Source: Variovorax terrae (lineage in GTDB: Bacteria > Pseudomonadota > Gammaproteobacteria > Burkholderiales > Burkholderiaceae_C). Taken from it: a stretch of DNA of 64,000 nt. Under the pieces are notes generated by a model that saw nothing but the letters and a program-made list of their open reading frames with translations, was not told where the DNA came from and made no database searches. Below are positions 24,160-32,473 of this stretch, piece after piece. Both the position numbers and the translations under genes were made by a program. Where the stretch lies: positions 992,001 to 1,056,000 of the forward strand of contig NZ_JALGBI010000001.1 of assembly GCF_022809125.1 (NCBI RefSeq). Direction: 5' to 3'. Within the stretch, counting starts at the first letter, position 1. Each line of letters opens with the position of its first letter.

Positions 24160-24462
24160 ATGTCCATTCGTTTGATTCAGCCAGGCGCCTACGCAGACCT
24201 CGGTGAAATCTGGCTTCGTGATCAGCTTGCTCGCCTTACGCAGAAGCATGCGCAGTTCGGGGGGCACTACCGGATGGACGCCGATGCGCTGCTGGCTCGA
24301 TTGGCACGCACCGCCAGAGCGGCGGAGGCGGCTGCAGTGCCCACCGTCGCTAAGGTTTCGGCCGGAGATTGCATCCGGCGGGCAACGATCGAAGCCATCG
24401 AGCACTGCTCACGTCTGGAGGAGCGCTTCTCCCATGCGGCCGAGGTAGCCGCCGTGCGCTGA
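24160..24462 (+). CDS. Hypothetical protein
   Basis: A 100-residue protein, MSIRLIQPGAYADLGEIWLR at the start, with a helical, alanine-rich C-terminal half (ARLARTARAAEAAAVPTVAK). The ATG at 24160 is preceded by AAGGAG at ideal spacing. Eight bases separate it from the next gene, which suggests an operon. No family recognised. Confidence 0.6.
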   Translation: MSIRLIQPGAYADLGEIWLRDQLARLTQKHAQFGGHYRMDADALLARLARTARAAEAAAVPTVAKVSAGDCIRRATIEAIEHCSRLEERFSHAAEVAAVR

Positions 24463-24470
24463 TCGCAGCG

Positions 24471-24953
24471 ATGAGATCGCCGTTGAACTCAAATCTGCAC
24501 GATCTGGCGATGCTCGCCATCCCCAGCGAATTTTTGCCGATCCACCGGCTCGGCACACCTTCGTATGGCGAGTGGATGGCGGTGCTCCCCGACAGTACCG
24601 AAATCATCGTCGCCGATGCGGCGGGCAAGCCCAGTTCACTCGGGATCGAAAAAGCCATTTCGATTGTGCAGAGTCGCGCCTACCTTGAGGCGCGAGCGCG
24701 CCAGCTCCTCGTGCCACTCGGTCAAGAGGACGGCGAGTGGCGATTGGTTGCAATCGACTTCGGTATCGAAGCGCAGCACCACGATGACGAGTTCTTGATG
24801 TGTTTCGCCTTTCAGGCCACGAAGCCCAATCTTGCCGCCACGCGCCCGTATGTCGAAATCGGTTTCGCGCTGCCGGTGCAATTGAGCACTGGCCCGAGTT
24901 TCAGTCCGATGTTTCTCTTGACGATCCAAACGGCAACAGGGCTCGCAGGATGA
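24471..24953 (+). CDS. Hypothetical protein
   Basis: A 160-residue soluble protein with segments FLPIHRLGTPSYGEWMAVLP, AISIVQSRAYLEARARQLLV and EWRLVAIDFGIEAQHHDDEF. The start at 24471 (MRSPLNSNLHDLAMLAIPSE) follows the previous stop closely; the upstream frame is not used because it overlaps that gene. The YLEARARQLLV segment with following G-E-W-R-L could be a small immunity- or DUF6985-like fold, but this is a guess. No family recognised with confidence. Confidence 0.55.
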   Translation: MRSPLNSNLHDLAMLAIPSEFLPIHRLGTPSYGEWMAVLPDSTEIIVADAAGKPSSLGIEKAISIVQSRAYLEARARQLLVPLGQEDGEWRLVAIDFGIEAQHHDDEFLMCFAFQATKPNLAATRPYVEIGFALPVQLSTGPSFSPMFLLTIQTATGLAG

Positions 24954-24990
24954 CTCGGCGAAGACCGGATGATCTCGCCGGATACAGGGC

Positions 24991-25007
24991 GCAAGAATCG
25001 GAGTTCC
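24991..25007 (+). promoter_or_regulatory. Probable Ada box upstream of the gene at 25063
   Basis: Plus strand: GCAAGAATCGGAGTTCC, the same core and middle as the sites at 18921 and 23865. It is 55 bases before the start of the downstream gene, the same distance as at ada and the alkB operon. Confidence 0.5.
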
Positions 25008-25062
25008 CCGGCCACATCGAATTGTCAGAATGGGGCTTCTCTTTTCAGGTTGATGGCGAGCC

Positions 25063-25587
25063 ATGAATTTTGAGAAGTGCGATGCCAGCGAAGCATCCGA
25101 TTGGGTGAGCAGCTACAGAGTTGGGTTCACCTGCACGGCAGGCGTAATTGATGGCGTGTGCGTCAAGTACACCATGTACGACAGCACCTACCGTCTGGCG
25201 TACTGGCTGCCCCACTGGTTCCAGGTCTTTCGCCAGGGCATCGAGCGCTACCGTGACGCCCACGACGACGGCTCCGGTCTGCGGCGCGCGTCAGAGGATT
25301 CGCGGTATGCGCAACAGCTTCCGAGTCGGCATCCGGTGCACACGCTGAACAACGAAAGACCAGAATTGACCCAGGAGGACTATTTCATGGCCAGGGACTA
25401 TTTCTGCGTAGCGTCGTTGGAGGTTGCCGATCTGGGCAGCGTCTTCCGCACCGAGTGCGAATTCGTCGGCGGAACTCGCCGAGTCGAGGTGCTGCCGGCC
25501 TACATCGCGATGAACTTGTGCGGGGCGTTGAAAGCGAGTGTCGATTTGTCCGGCCTCGTGGCCGCGACGCCTGGCGGTACGGCGTAG
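25063..25587 (+). CDS. Hypothetical protein, possible damage-regulon member
   Basis: A 174-residue protein with no recognised family: MNFEKCDASEASDWVSSYRV, then TYRLAYWLPHWFQVFRQGIE and DYFCVASLEVADLGSVFRTE. It has no signal peptide or membrane helix. It lies 109 bases after the preceding gene, and the gap contains a GCAAG-N3-CGGAGT element at the spacing seen for ada, so it may be controlled separately from the two genes before it. Confidence 0.6.
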   Translation: MNFEKCDASEASDWVSSYRVGFTCTAGVIDGVCVKYTMYDSTYRLAYWLPHWFQVFRQGIERYRDAHDDGSGLRRASEDSRYAQQLPSRHPVHTLNNERPELTQEDYFMARDYFCVASLEVADLGSVFRTECEFVGGTRRVEVLPAYIAMNLCGALKASVDLSGLVAATPGGTA

Positions 25588-25649
25588 TGGCTTGATGCAT
25601 CTGGTTTCGGCACCATCCAGCGCAATGCCGGGCTGGAACCATCGTGAAA

Positions 25650-25675
25650 TGAAAAAACCGCCCCGAAGGGCGGCT
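25650..25675 (-). terminator. Rho-independent terminator of the DUF6351 gene
   Basis: CCGCCC (25658-25663) and GGGCGG (25668-25673) form a perfect stem around CGAA; on the minus strand the stem is followed by six T (complement of 25652-25657). It lies 27 bases beyond the stop codon at 25700. Confidence 0.9.
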
Positions 25676-25699
25676 TGTCGTTTCAGGGGAGGGGGAAGC

Positions 25700-28108
25700 T
25701 CAGAGCTGGCTCTGGTCCGGCTTGCTGAAATCGCACACGCCTTCCGGGAAGATGGCGTTGAGCTTCTGGATGTCGGCCAGCGCCGGCGTCCAGCTGCCGT
25801 AGGTGCCGTCCGTTAGCGCCTTGCTGACCGGCTTGAGCGAGCACTTGAAGTTGCCGCCTTCGATAGGCCCGCCTGCCACGATGCGCGAGGTGGTGTACAT
25901 CTGGAAGGCCTGGGTGCAGGCGCCCTGGGGCTTGTTGTCGAGCACGCCGTCCCAGACGCCGGAGCCCTTGGACATCAGCACGCCGTCCTTGTCGAAGCAG
26001 CTGTCCACGCCGCGGGTGGGGCGGTTGGCGGCCACGCTGCGGCCGGGATTGGCGCGGATGTTGGTGATCCATTCGTCAATGACTTCCATCGCCATCGGGA
26101 CCTGGTCGAAATCGCTGGCGGCGCCGCGCGTCTCGGTGAACCAGATGGCCTGGTGGTCGGCGTTGCCCATCTTGGCCTGGATGCGCTTGCGGATCGCGAA
26201 CGACTGGTGCACGTTGTGCATGTTGAGCTTGTGCTCCAGGTAGGGGTGCCAGTCGATGGTGGGGATCTCGGTTTTGCCCTTGAACACCAGCCCGGAGTTG
26301 TACATGGCCTTGATGGCCTCCATGTCGCCGTGGGTGCGCGGTGCCGGCGTGCCCGGCGCGGCCGGGTTCCAGCGGTTCATGTTGCGGCTGCCCCAGGGGT
26401 CGAAGTAGCCAGGGATGGAGGCGGCCTTGTTCTGCTCGGCGCCGGACGTGCCGTTGTAGGGGAAGCCCTCGGCCACCATCTCGCTCATCTGTTTCCAGCC
26501 CCCGATCTTGAAGTTCAGGTCCAGGAATTCTGCCGGCGTGATCTTGCCGCTCTTCATCGACTGCAGGCCGTATTGCACGCCCACGTTGTCCCAGGTGGAG
26601 CGCGGGTAGCCGTCGGGACCGGTGCCGTACACATTGCGCACGTCGTCGTAGTGGCTGAACGGAATGTCGCCGAAGGCACTGAGGTTGCCCATGCGGGCGG
26701 CAGCCTGGCCCAGGATGTTGTCGGCGTCGAACTTGGGATTCATCGCGCCGGCGGTCAGGCCCTGCCAGGCCTTGCGGCATTCGGTGGAGCCGGGCGCGAA
26801 CGAGACGCGCGGGCCGCCTGCGATGGCGTTGACCGCGGCTTCAAATGGCTTGTAGGGGTTGGCCACCGAGTCCTCGGCGTTCATGCCGACGAGCCAGGTA
26901 CGGTTCTTGGTGGTCTGCCACTTGGTGTTGAGCCGATCGGTCACGTCCATGTAGTACTCGAGCAGCTCGCAGTCGCCCACGTGCGGGATCTGGCCCACCA
27001 TATCGGGGTAGGGCTGCTGCGCGATGGCCGCGTCGATCAGGCCCGGGTGGTTCTGCGGGTACAGGTACTGCTGGATGCCGCCGCCCGAGGCGCCCAGGCC
27101 CACGGTGTAGCTGGGCACGCCATAGCGTTTGATGAAGCCTTCCTTGGTCATCATCGCGGTCTCGCCGCCGACGATCATGTCGTAGTGCTCACCCGTGCGG
27201 TTGCCGGTGGAGTAGGCGATGGCGTAGCCCTTGCCGATCACGTAGGGCAGGCCGGCGCGCTTGTCGGGGCCGCCCTGGTAGTGGCCGAAGCCCACGCCGC
27301 CCTGGAAGTGGTAGACCAGGCGCTTGTTCCACAGGCCGAGGTCGGGCTTCTTCGGATCTTCGCCGAAGGGCGCCAGCATCACGTACTGGTAGATGAAGCG
27401 GTTGATGGTGCCGCGCTCCCAGCGAATGATGAAGTCCACATCGCGGCCGTCGGTCAGCCTGGTCTTGGCGATGTTGGGCGGGCGCGAGCCGTCGGCGGGC
27501 AGGGGCAGGTAGTGGTCCTGCGTGGTGCCGCCCACCGGCATGTAGTAGTACTGCACGTAGGAGTCGATCGAGCAGTTCTTGCTGTAGCCGATGGTGTTGC
27601 CGCCGGTGTCCTTGACGGCGTAGTACTTGGCGTCGGCGGTGTCGACCAGCGGCTCCTTGCCCAGGTCGGTGAGCACCGAGCAGACGAAGGGCTCCTGCTT
27701 GGGGCCGGCGAACATCGGGCCGGTGATGGGGTAGTTGGTGAGCGTGAGCGAGGCCACCTTGCCGCGCGTGGCGTGGCGCACTTCCAGGTTGTTGTCGCCG
27801 ATCTTGAGGCCGGCGATCAGGCCTTCAAGGCCGGTGTCGCTGGAGGTGAGTTGCGACGGAGTGGTTTTCACGCCGTTGAGCCACAGCTCGAGCTGGGCCT
27901 GGTCGGCCTTGGCGGCCTGCACGGCGATGCGGGCGTCACCGCCCGACACGTACTGCGCCGGGCTGGACAGCACCTTCAAGGCGATGGTGGCCGGCGTGAC
28001 GCTGGGCGGCGGGTTGGTGCCGGGGACCAGCGGGCCGTCGCTGCCGCCGCAGGCCACGATCAGCACTGCGCCGGTGGCACAGGCTGCGAAATATTTCCAT
28101 GGTTTCAT
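25700..28108 (-). CDS. DUF6351-type lipoprotein, hydrolase-like (copy 1)
   Basis: An 802-residue exported protein. The signal peptide ends in lipobox IVAC (MKPWKYFAACATGAVLIVAC), then a low-complexity GGSDGPLVPGTNPPP linker, an Ig-like N-terminal region, and a large domain with LGASGGGIQQYLYPQNHPG near residue 340, a serine-nucleophile-like turn. GTINRFIYQYVMLAPF, MTKEGFIKRYGVPSYTVG and VDSCFDKDGVL are shared with the two copies on the other strand. Function unknown; an alpha/beta-hydrolase-like ester or amide hydrolase is inferred. The start at 28108 has AGGAG 11 bases upstream. Confidence 0.82.
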   Translation of the reverse strand: MKPWKYFAACATGAVLIVACGGSDGPLVPGTNPPPSVTPATIALKVLSSPAQYVSGGDARIAVQAAKADQAQLELWLNGVKTTPSQLTSSDTGLEGLIAGLKIGDNNLEVRHATRGKVASLTLTNYPITGPMFAGPKQEPFVCSVLTDLGKEPLVDTADAKYYAVKDTGGNTIGYSKNCSIDSYVQYYYMPVGGTTQDHYLPLPADGSRPPNIAKTRLTDGRDVDFIIRWERGTINRFIYQYVMLAPFGEDPKKPDLGLWNKRLVYHFQGGVGFGHYQGGPDKRAGLPYVIGKGYAIAYSTGNRTGEHYDMIVGGETAMMTKEGFIKRYGVPSYTVGLGASGGGIQQYLYPQNHPGLIDAAIAQQPYPDMVGQIPHVGDCELLEYYMDVTDRLNTKWQTTKNRTWLVGMNAEDSVANPYKPFEAAVNAIAGGPRVSFAPGSTECRKAWQGLTAGAMNPKFDADNILGQAAARMGNLSAFGDIPFSHYDDVRNVYGTGPDGYPRSTWDNVGVQYGLQSMKSGKITPAEFLDLNFKIGGWKQMSEMVAEGFPYNGTSGAEQNKAASIPGYFDPWGSRNMNRWNPAAPGTPAPRTHGDMEAIKAMYNSGLVFKGKTEIPTIDWHPYLEHKLNMHNVHQSFAIRKRIQAKMGNADHQAIWFTETRGAASDFDQVPMAMEVIDEWITNIRANPGRSVAANRPTRGVDSCFDKDGVLMSKGSGVWDGVLDNKPQGACTQAFQMYTTSRIVAGGPIEGGNFKCSLKPVSKALTDGTYGSWTPALADIQKLNAIFPEGVCDFSKPDQSQL

Positions 28109-28163
28109 GGGATGGAGTCTCCTCATTGGTGTTGTTGCTGCTTCGAAGAAGGCAGGCCGATCG

Positions 28164-28192
28164 ATGCTAGCCGCCGGCCGGAGGGGCAACAA
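28164..28192 (-). promoter_or_regulatory. Promoter of DUF6351 copy 1, matching that of copy 2
   Basis: TTGTTG (28192-28187) and TAGCAT (28169-28164), spacer 17. With flanks GACTTGTTGC and GGCTAGCAT it is the same as the promoter at 30144-30172 on the other strand, although the spacer sequences differ. Confidence 0.7.
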
Positions 28193-28240
28193 GTCGGAAA
28201 ACAGGAGCTCAGATGTCAGAAATGGATGACGGCAGTGCGC

Positions 28241-28876
28241 TCAGTCGACCAGCCGGTTGTGCACGGCGTACTGCACGAGCTGGGCGTTGGAGCCGAGGCC
28301 CAGCTTCTCGAGCAGGCGCCGGCGATAGGTGCTGACCGTCTTGACGTTGATCGACAGGCGCTCCGCGATCGCGGTGAGCGAGTCGCCGCCCACGATCATG
28401 CGCAGGATCTGCGATTCGCGCGCGGACAGGCGGGTGTGCGGGTTGGGGTTCGAGCTGAGGCTTTGCAGGTTGCCGAGCAGGCTTTCGGCAATGGAGGGCG
28501 TCACGAACTTGCGGCCCCGGCGCACGCTGCGGATGGCGGCGATCAGGTCGGCCACTTCCATGTCCTTGGCCACGTAGCCCTGCGCGCCGTTGCGCAGCGC
28601 GCGCAGCGCGTACTGCGGCTCCGAGTACATGCTGAGCATGATGATGTGCAGCGCCGGAAAGCGTGCATGGATGACGCCCAGCAGATCGAGCCCGCTGCGG
28701 TCGGGCAGGTTGATGTCGAGCAGCAGCAGGTCGATGGGCTGCGCGTCCAGGCGCTCCAGGCCTTCGCGCCATTCGCCGGTTTCCTCCACGGTGCCGATGT
28801 CCGGCACATCCTGCAGCACCTTGCGCAGGCCCGAGCGGAACATGGCATGGTCGTCGATGATCAGGATATTGGTCAT
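28241..28876 (-). CDS. NarL/FixJ-family response regulator
   Basis: A 211-residue two-component regulator. Receiver domain: acidic pocket IIDDH, phospho-acceptor D54 in LLLLDINLPDRSG, LSMYSEP, then K in YVAKDM. C-terminal LuxR helix-turn-helix: LSARESQILRMIVGGDSLTAIAERL, with NVKTVSTYRRRLLEKLGL. The start overlaps the stop of the kinase gene by four bases. It probably controls the flanking DUF6351 genes, given their shared promoter; the effector site was not identified. Confidence 0.93.
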   Translation of the reverse strand: MTNILIIDDHAMFRSGLRKVLQDVPDIGTVEETGEWREGLERLDAQPIDLLLLDINLPDRSGLDLLGVIHARFPALHIIMLSMYSEPQYALRALRNGAQGYVAKDMEVADLIAAIRSVRRGRKFVTPSIAESLLGNLQSLSSNPNPHTRLSARESQILRMIVGGDSLTAIAERLSINVKTVSTYRRRLLEKLGLGSNAQLVQYAVHNRLVD

Positions 28877-29958
28877 GAAAGCAGAAGCGGGTTGTCGATG
28901 ATGGGGGCCTCCAGGATCACGCGCGTGCCGAAGCCCGGTGCCGAGTCGATGGTGAGCGTGCCGCCGAGTTCATGGGCGCGCTCGCGCATCGAGATCAGGC
29001 CGAGCGAATGCCGCGTCGTGTCGGGGCGGAACGGGTTGTCCTGGGCGATGCCACGGCCGTCGTCCTCGATCTCGAGGCGGAAGCTGTGCTCGCTGCGCGT
29101 GAAGCGCACCGCCACGCTGGAGGCCGCTGCATGGCGCGCCACATTGGTCAGCGCTTCCTGGAAGATGCGAAACACGGCCGTGGCGCGCCAGCGCGACAGC
29201 GGCAGCTCGAACTCGCCGGGCTCCAGGCTCGCGCGCAGGCCGGCGCGCTCCCGGAAGCGCTTGAGGTGGCTGGCGATCGCGGCGTCGAGGCCGAGGTGGT
29301 CGAGCGCCTGCGGGCGCATCGAGTCCGACAGCTCGCGCACGTTGTCAATGGCCTCCAGCAGCAGGGCGTTGAGATCGGCCGCGATGCCGCGAATGGCGGT
29401 GGAGCGCGAGCGCCGGGTGATGCGGCCCACGTCGAGCTTCATCGAGGTCAGCAGGCCGCCCAGCACGTCGTGGACTTCGCGCGCGTATTCAGCGCGCTGC
29501 TGCTCGCGCATGCTGTTGAGGTAGGCCGCGAGATCGCGGTATTCCTGGCGCGATTGCAGCAACTGCGCGTCGCGCTCCACCTGCTCGGTGACGTTGACGC
29601 CCACGCCCACCACCGCGGGCCGTCCGCGGAACTGCCGGGCCTCGCCATGCACCTCGATGTAGACGACATGGCCGTCGCGGTGCAGGCCGTGGGTGATGAA
29701 GCGCATGCTGCGGACTTCGCCCGAGATGCGCCGGCGGTAGCGGTCCATCACTTCCGGCACGTAGTCCGGCGGCACGCAGTCGCGCAGCGGCTTGTTGATG
29801 ACTTCGTCGGTCGCATAGCCCGCCATGCCGGCGAAGGTGGCATTGGTGTACTGGAAATGCTCGTCCTGAAGGATGTAGATGCCCGCTACGGATTGCTCCA
29901 CGATGCCGCGGAACGGCACGGACTGGATGTCGAACGGAACAGCAGACTCTTTCCTCAT
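28873..29958 (-). CDS. PAS-domain sensor histidine kinase (HisKA_3 type)
   Basis: A 361-residue soluble kinase with no membrane segment. PAS domain about residues 14-128 (VAGIYILQDEHFQYTNATFAGMAGYA; VGVGVNVTEQVERD), coiled linker, HisKA_3 box around H163 (YAREVHDVLGGLLTSMKLD), and the ATPase domain with FQEALTNVARHA, EIEDDGRGIAQ and GLISMRERAHELGG. Partner of the response regulator downstream (ATGA overlap). The cytosolic PAS suggests sensing of an internal ligand or redox cue; no heme-binding motif was recognised. Confidence 0.92.
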   Translation of the reverse strand: MRKESAVPFDIQSVPFRGIVEQSVAGIYILQDEHFQYTNATFAGMAGYATDEVINKPLRDCVPPDYVPEVMDRYRRRISGEVRSMRFITHGLHRDGHVVYIEVHGEARQFRGRPAVVGVGVNVTEQVERDAQLLQSRQEYRDLAAYLNSMREQQRAEYAREVHDVLGGLLTSMKLDVGRITRRSRSTAIRGIAADLNALLLEAIDNVRELSDSMRPQALDHLGLDAAIASHLKRFRERAGLRASLEPGEFELPLSRWRATAVFRIFQEALTNVARHAAASSVAVRFTRSEHSFRLEIEDDGRGIAQDNPFRPDTTRHSLGLISMRERAHELGGTLTIDSAPGFGTRVILEAPIIDNPLLLS

Positions 29959-30243
29959 AGCGCAGTCCGCCTCTGCGTTGTTGCCGCAGTGCGGAAAGTG
30001 GTCTCCACCGGAAGTTATGTTTTGATTATGCAGGCCATCCCTCGGGCAGCACGCCTGGAAAAGCGCGTTTCTCTTGGTAGTTCCCCGAGGTGAAAGGCCG
30101 TCATGTACCCGTTTTTCCTACAAAAGATTACCGGTGATCTGACTTGTTGCGCTGCAGCGCGCTGGCTAGCATGACATGCGCCGGGCGATCTGCATGGCAA
30201 CCAGGGGCATGCCCGGCCCTGTACAACATAACGGAGACATGAC
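29959..30243. other. Divergent promoter region between the kinase and DUF6351 copy 2
   Basis: 285 bases without a gene. It contains the promoter of DUF6351 copy 2 (30144-30172). AT-rich patches near 30010-30030 (TTATGTTTTGATTATG) are candidates for the kinase promoter. Nothing else recognised. Confidence 0.5.
30144..30172 (+). promoter_or_regulatory. Promoter of DUF6351 copies 2 and 3
   Basis: TTGTTG (30144-30149) and TAGCAT (30167-30172), spacer 17, with flanks GACTTGTTGC and GGCTAGCAT. The identical boxes and spacing at 28164-28192 on the other strand, within otherwise different sequence, support function. Confidence 0.7.
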
Positions 30244-32421
30244 ATGAGACAAGCAGTTGGGCGGCGCCATGGTGCCGTATGGGCCGCGATGAGCCTGGCA
30301 GCGGCGTTGCTGGCGGGCTGCGGCGGAGGCAGTGGCGGCTTGACCGCGGCGCCGGGCGGCGGCAGTCCCGCCCCCGTCGTGCCGAACCCGGGGCCCGGGC
30401 CGAGCGCACCCGAGGTGTCGCTGGCGGGCCTGAAGTTCTGGGTGGGCGAGCAGGGTCCTTCGGGCGAAACCGCCTTCAGCGGCCCGCAGCAGCAGCCCTT
30501 TCTGTGCCTGACCAGCCTGTCGAATCTCGGGGAGCCGATCGTCGACAACCAGGACGGCATCGGCCAGCCGGTCTACCAGGTGCCGGGCAACACCGCCAGC
30601 CCGCTGCTGGGCTACAGCAAGCGCTGCGGCGTCAAGACGCAGGTGCGCTACTTCTACTACACCGGCAGCGACTTCGCGGCCTTCGATCCCGCCACGCAGT
30701 TCGTCACGCCGCCGGCCAACCTGCAGCGCGTGCGCATCAACGGCGCCGACCTGCCGTTCGTGGTGCGCGTCGAGGCCGGCACCATCAACCGCTTCTCCTA
30801 CAGCGTCGCCATGCTGGCGCCCTTCGCGGAAAGCACCGCCACGCCAAAGGACCTGGACAACTCGGTGTGGAACCAGAAGATGGTCTACTGGATGCGCGGC
30901 GGCGTCGGCGTGGGCCACCAGCAGGGCAAGGCCATGTGGTTCGGCGGCCTGTGGGGCGAAGAGAAGCCGGTGATGCCCAGGCTGCTGGAGCAGGGCTATG
31001 CCGTGGTGTCCTCGTCGGGCAACGAGACCGGCGTGCACTACAACGTGCGCCTGGCGGAAGAGACGGCGGTGATGGTCAAGGAGCACTTCGTGCAGACCTA
31101 TGGCAAGCCCAAATACACCGTGGCCATGGGCATCTCGGGCGGTGCGGTGCAGCAGTACCTGTTTGCCCAGAACCGGCCCAAGGGGCTGTTCGACGCCGGC
31201 GTTCCGATCCAGTCCTATCCGGACATGGTGACGCAGGCGATCTACGTGTCGGATTGTTCGCTGCTCGAGCAGTACTTCAAGGACGAGGTGGCGCTCAACG
31301 CCGGCTCGATGTGGGCCACCTGGACCAACCGCACCCTGGTCGAAGGCCTGAGCACCAGCGCAACCAAGACCAACAAGTTCCTGGGCGGCGCCGGTTCTTC
31401 CGAATGCATCGAGGGCTGGGGTACGGCCGCTCCCGGCGTGATCAACCCGGTGTTCACCGACCCGGCCTACCAGGCCACCGCCAACGCCCTGGGCTGGCCC
31501 ACGGCCTTCACCAACGTGAAGTGGACGCACTGGAACGATCTGGCCAACATCTACGGCACCGACGCCCGCGGCTACGCGCCGATCCCGGTAGACAACGTGG
31601 GCGTGCAGTACGGCCTGAAGGCGCTGAAGGACGGCTTCATCACCGCGGATGAATTCCTGCGCATCAACGCCTGCGCCGGCAGCTGGAAGGAGCAGGACGA
31701 GTACCTCACCTGGCTGATGCCGCCGGCCGATCCGTTCGACAGCCGCAACATGCGCCGCAGCGCCGATTGCCGCACCGGGGCGGGTACGCCCGCGCCGCGC
31801 CGCAGCGGCAGCCTGAAGGCCATGAACATCGCCTACACGGCGGGCCAGGTGTTCACCGGCAAGTCGCTCGACATTCCGCTGATCGACCTGCGGCCCTGGA
31901 AGGAAGACCAGCTCGACATGCACAACTCGCGCCAGTCGTTCTCCGAGCGGGCCCGCCTGGCGGCCGGCGGCGGCAACCAGGCGAACCAGGTGATCTGGTT
32001 CACGGGCGAGACCAGCACCACGGGCGTGGCCACGCGCGCCATGGATGCCCTGAGCATCTTGGACGCCTACCTCACCACCGGCACCCGCCCGGCGCGCTTC
32101 ACCGACCAGTGCTTCACGAACGCGGGCCAGACCATCGCGGCGGGTTCGCAGGTCTGGAACGGCATCCTGGACAACCGGCCGGCAGGGGCTTGCACCCAGT
32201 CGTACAAGGTCTACTCGAGCCCGCGCATGGTGGCCGGTGATTCGTTCCGCGGCGACATGTTCAAGTGCGCCCTCAAGCCCGTGGCCACGGCGCTGGCCGA
32301 TGGCACCTACGGCGCCACCGACCCCTTCAGCACCGCCGAAAAGACGTGGCTCAACAAGGTCTTCGCCGCTGGCGTCTGCGACTACAGCAAGCCGGACGTG
32401 GGCCGGCCGGCGGGTGTGTGA
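30244..32421 (+). CDS. DUF6351-type lipoprotein, hydrolase-like (copy 2)
   Basis: A 725-residue lipoprotein: signal peptide with lipobox LAGC (AAMSLAAALLAGC), a Gly/Pro-rich linker, then the conserved core GTINRFSYSVAMLAPF, MVKEHFVQTYGKPKYTVAMG, ISGGAVQQYLFAQNRPKG (Ser near residue 297), NVGVQYGLKALKDGFIT and DQCFTNAG. It lacks much of the Ig-like N-terminal region found in copies 1 and 3, which explains the shorter length. Promoter shared in form with copy 1; copy 3 follows after 52 bases and is probably co-transcribed. Confidence 0.82.
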   Translation: MRQAVGRRHGAVWAAMSLAAALLAGCGGGSGGLTAAPGGGSPAPVVPNPGPGPSAPEVSLAGLKFWVGEQGPSGETAFSGPQQQPFLCLTSLSNLGEPIVDNQDGIGQPVYQVPGNTASPLLGYSKRCGVKTQVRYFYYTGSDFAAFDPATQFVTPPANLQRVRINGADLPFVVRVEAGTINRFSYSVAMLAPFAESTATPKDLDNSVWNQKMVYWMRGGVGVGHQQGKAMWFGGLWGEEKPVMPRLLEQGYAVVSSSGNETGVHYNVRLAEETAVMVKEHFVQTYGKPKYTVAMGISGGAVQQYLFAQNRPKGLFDAGVPIQSYPDMVTQAIYVSDCSLLEQYFKDEVALNAGSMWATWTNRTLVEGLSTSATKTNKFLGGAGSSECIEGWGTAAPGVINPVFTDPAYQATANALGWPTAFTNVKWTHWNDLANIYGTDARGYAPIPVDNVGVQYGLKALKDGFITADEFLRINACAGSWKEQDEYLTWLMPPADPFDSRNMRRSADCRTGAGTPAPRRSGSLKAMNIAYTAGQVFTGKSLDIPLIDLRPWKEDQLDMHNSRQSFSERARLAAGGGNQANQVIWFTGETSTTGVATRAMDALSILDAYLTTGTRPARFTDQCFTNAGQTIAAGSQVWNGILDNRPAGACTQSYKVYSSPRMVAGDSFRGDMFKCALKPVATALADGTYGATDPFSTAEKTWLNKVFAAGVCDYSKPDVGRPAGV

Positions 32422-32473
32422 GGGCCGCCAGACGGCGGCGCGTGATCAATTCGTTGGACAAGAGGAGACCAGG

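Noticed and set aside
24800..25066. Frame of 88 codons overlapping the start of the gene at 25063 by ATGA
   Set aside because: It lies mostly in another frame of the gene at 24471, and its non-overlapping tail contains the probable regulatory element. The ATGA overlap looks suggestive but is not enough.
26153..29524. Open frame of 1123 codons on the plus strand
   Set aside because: Antisense to DUF6351 copy 1 and the two-component genes, which have clear domains and ribosome sites.
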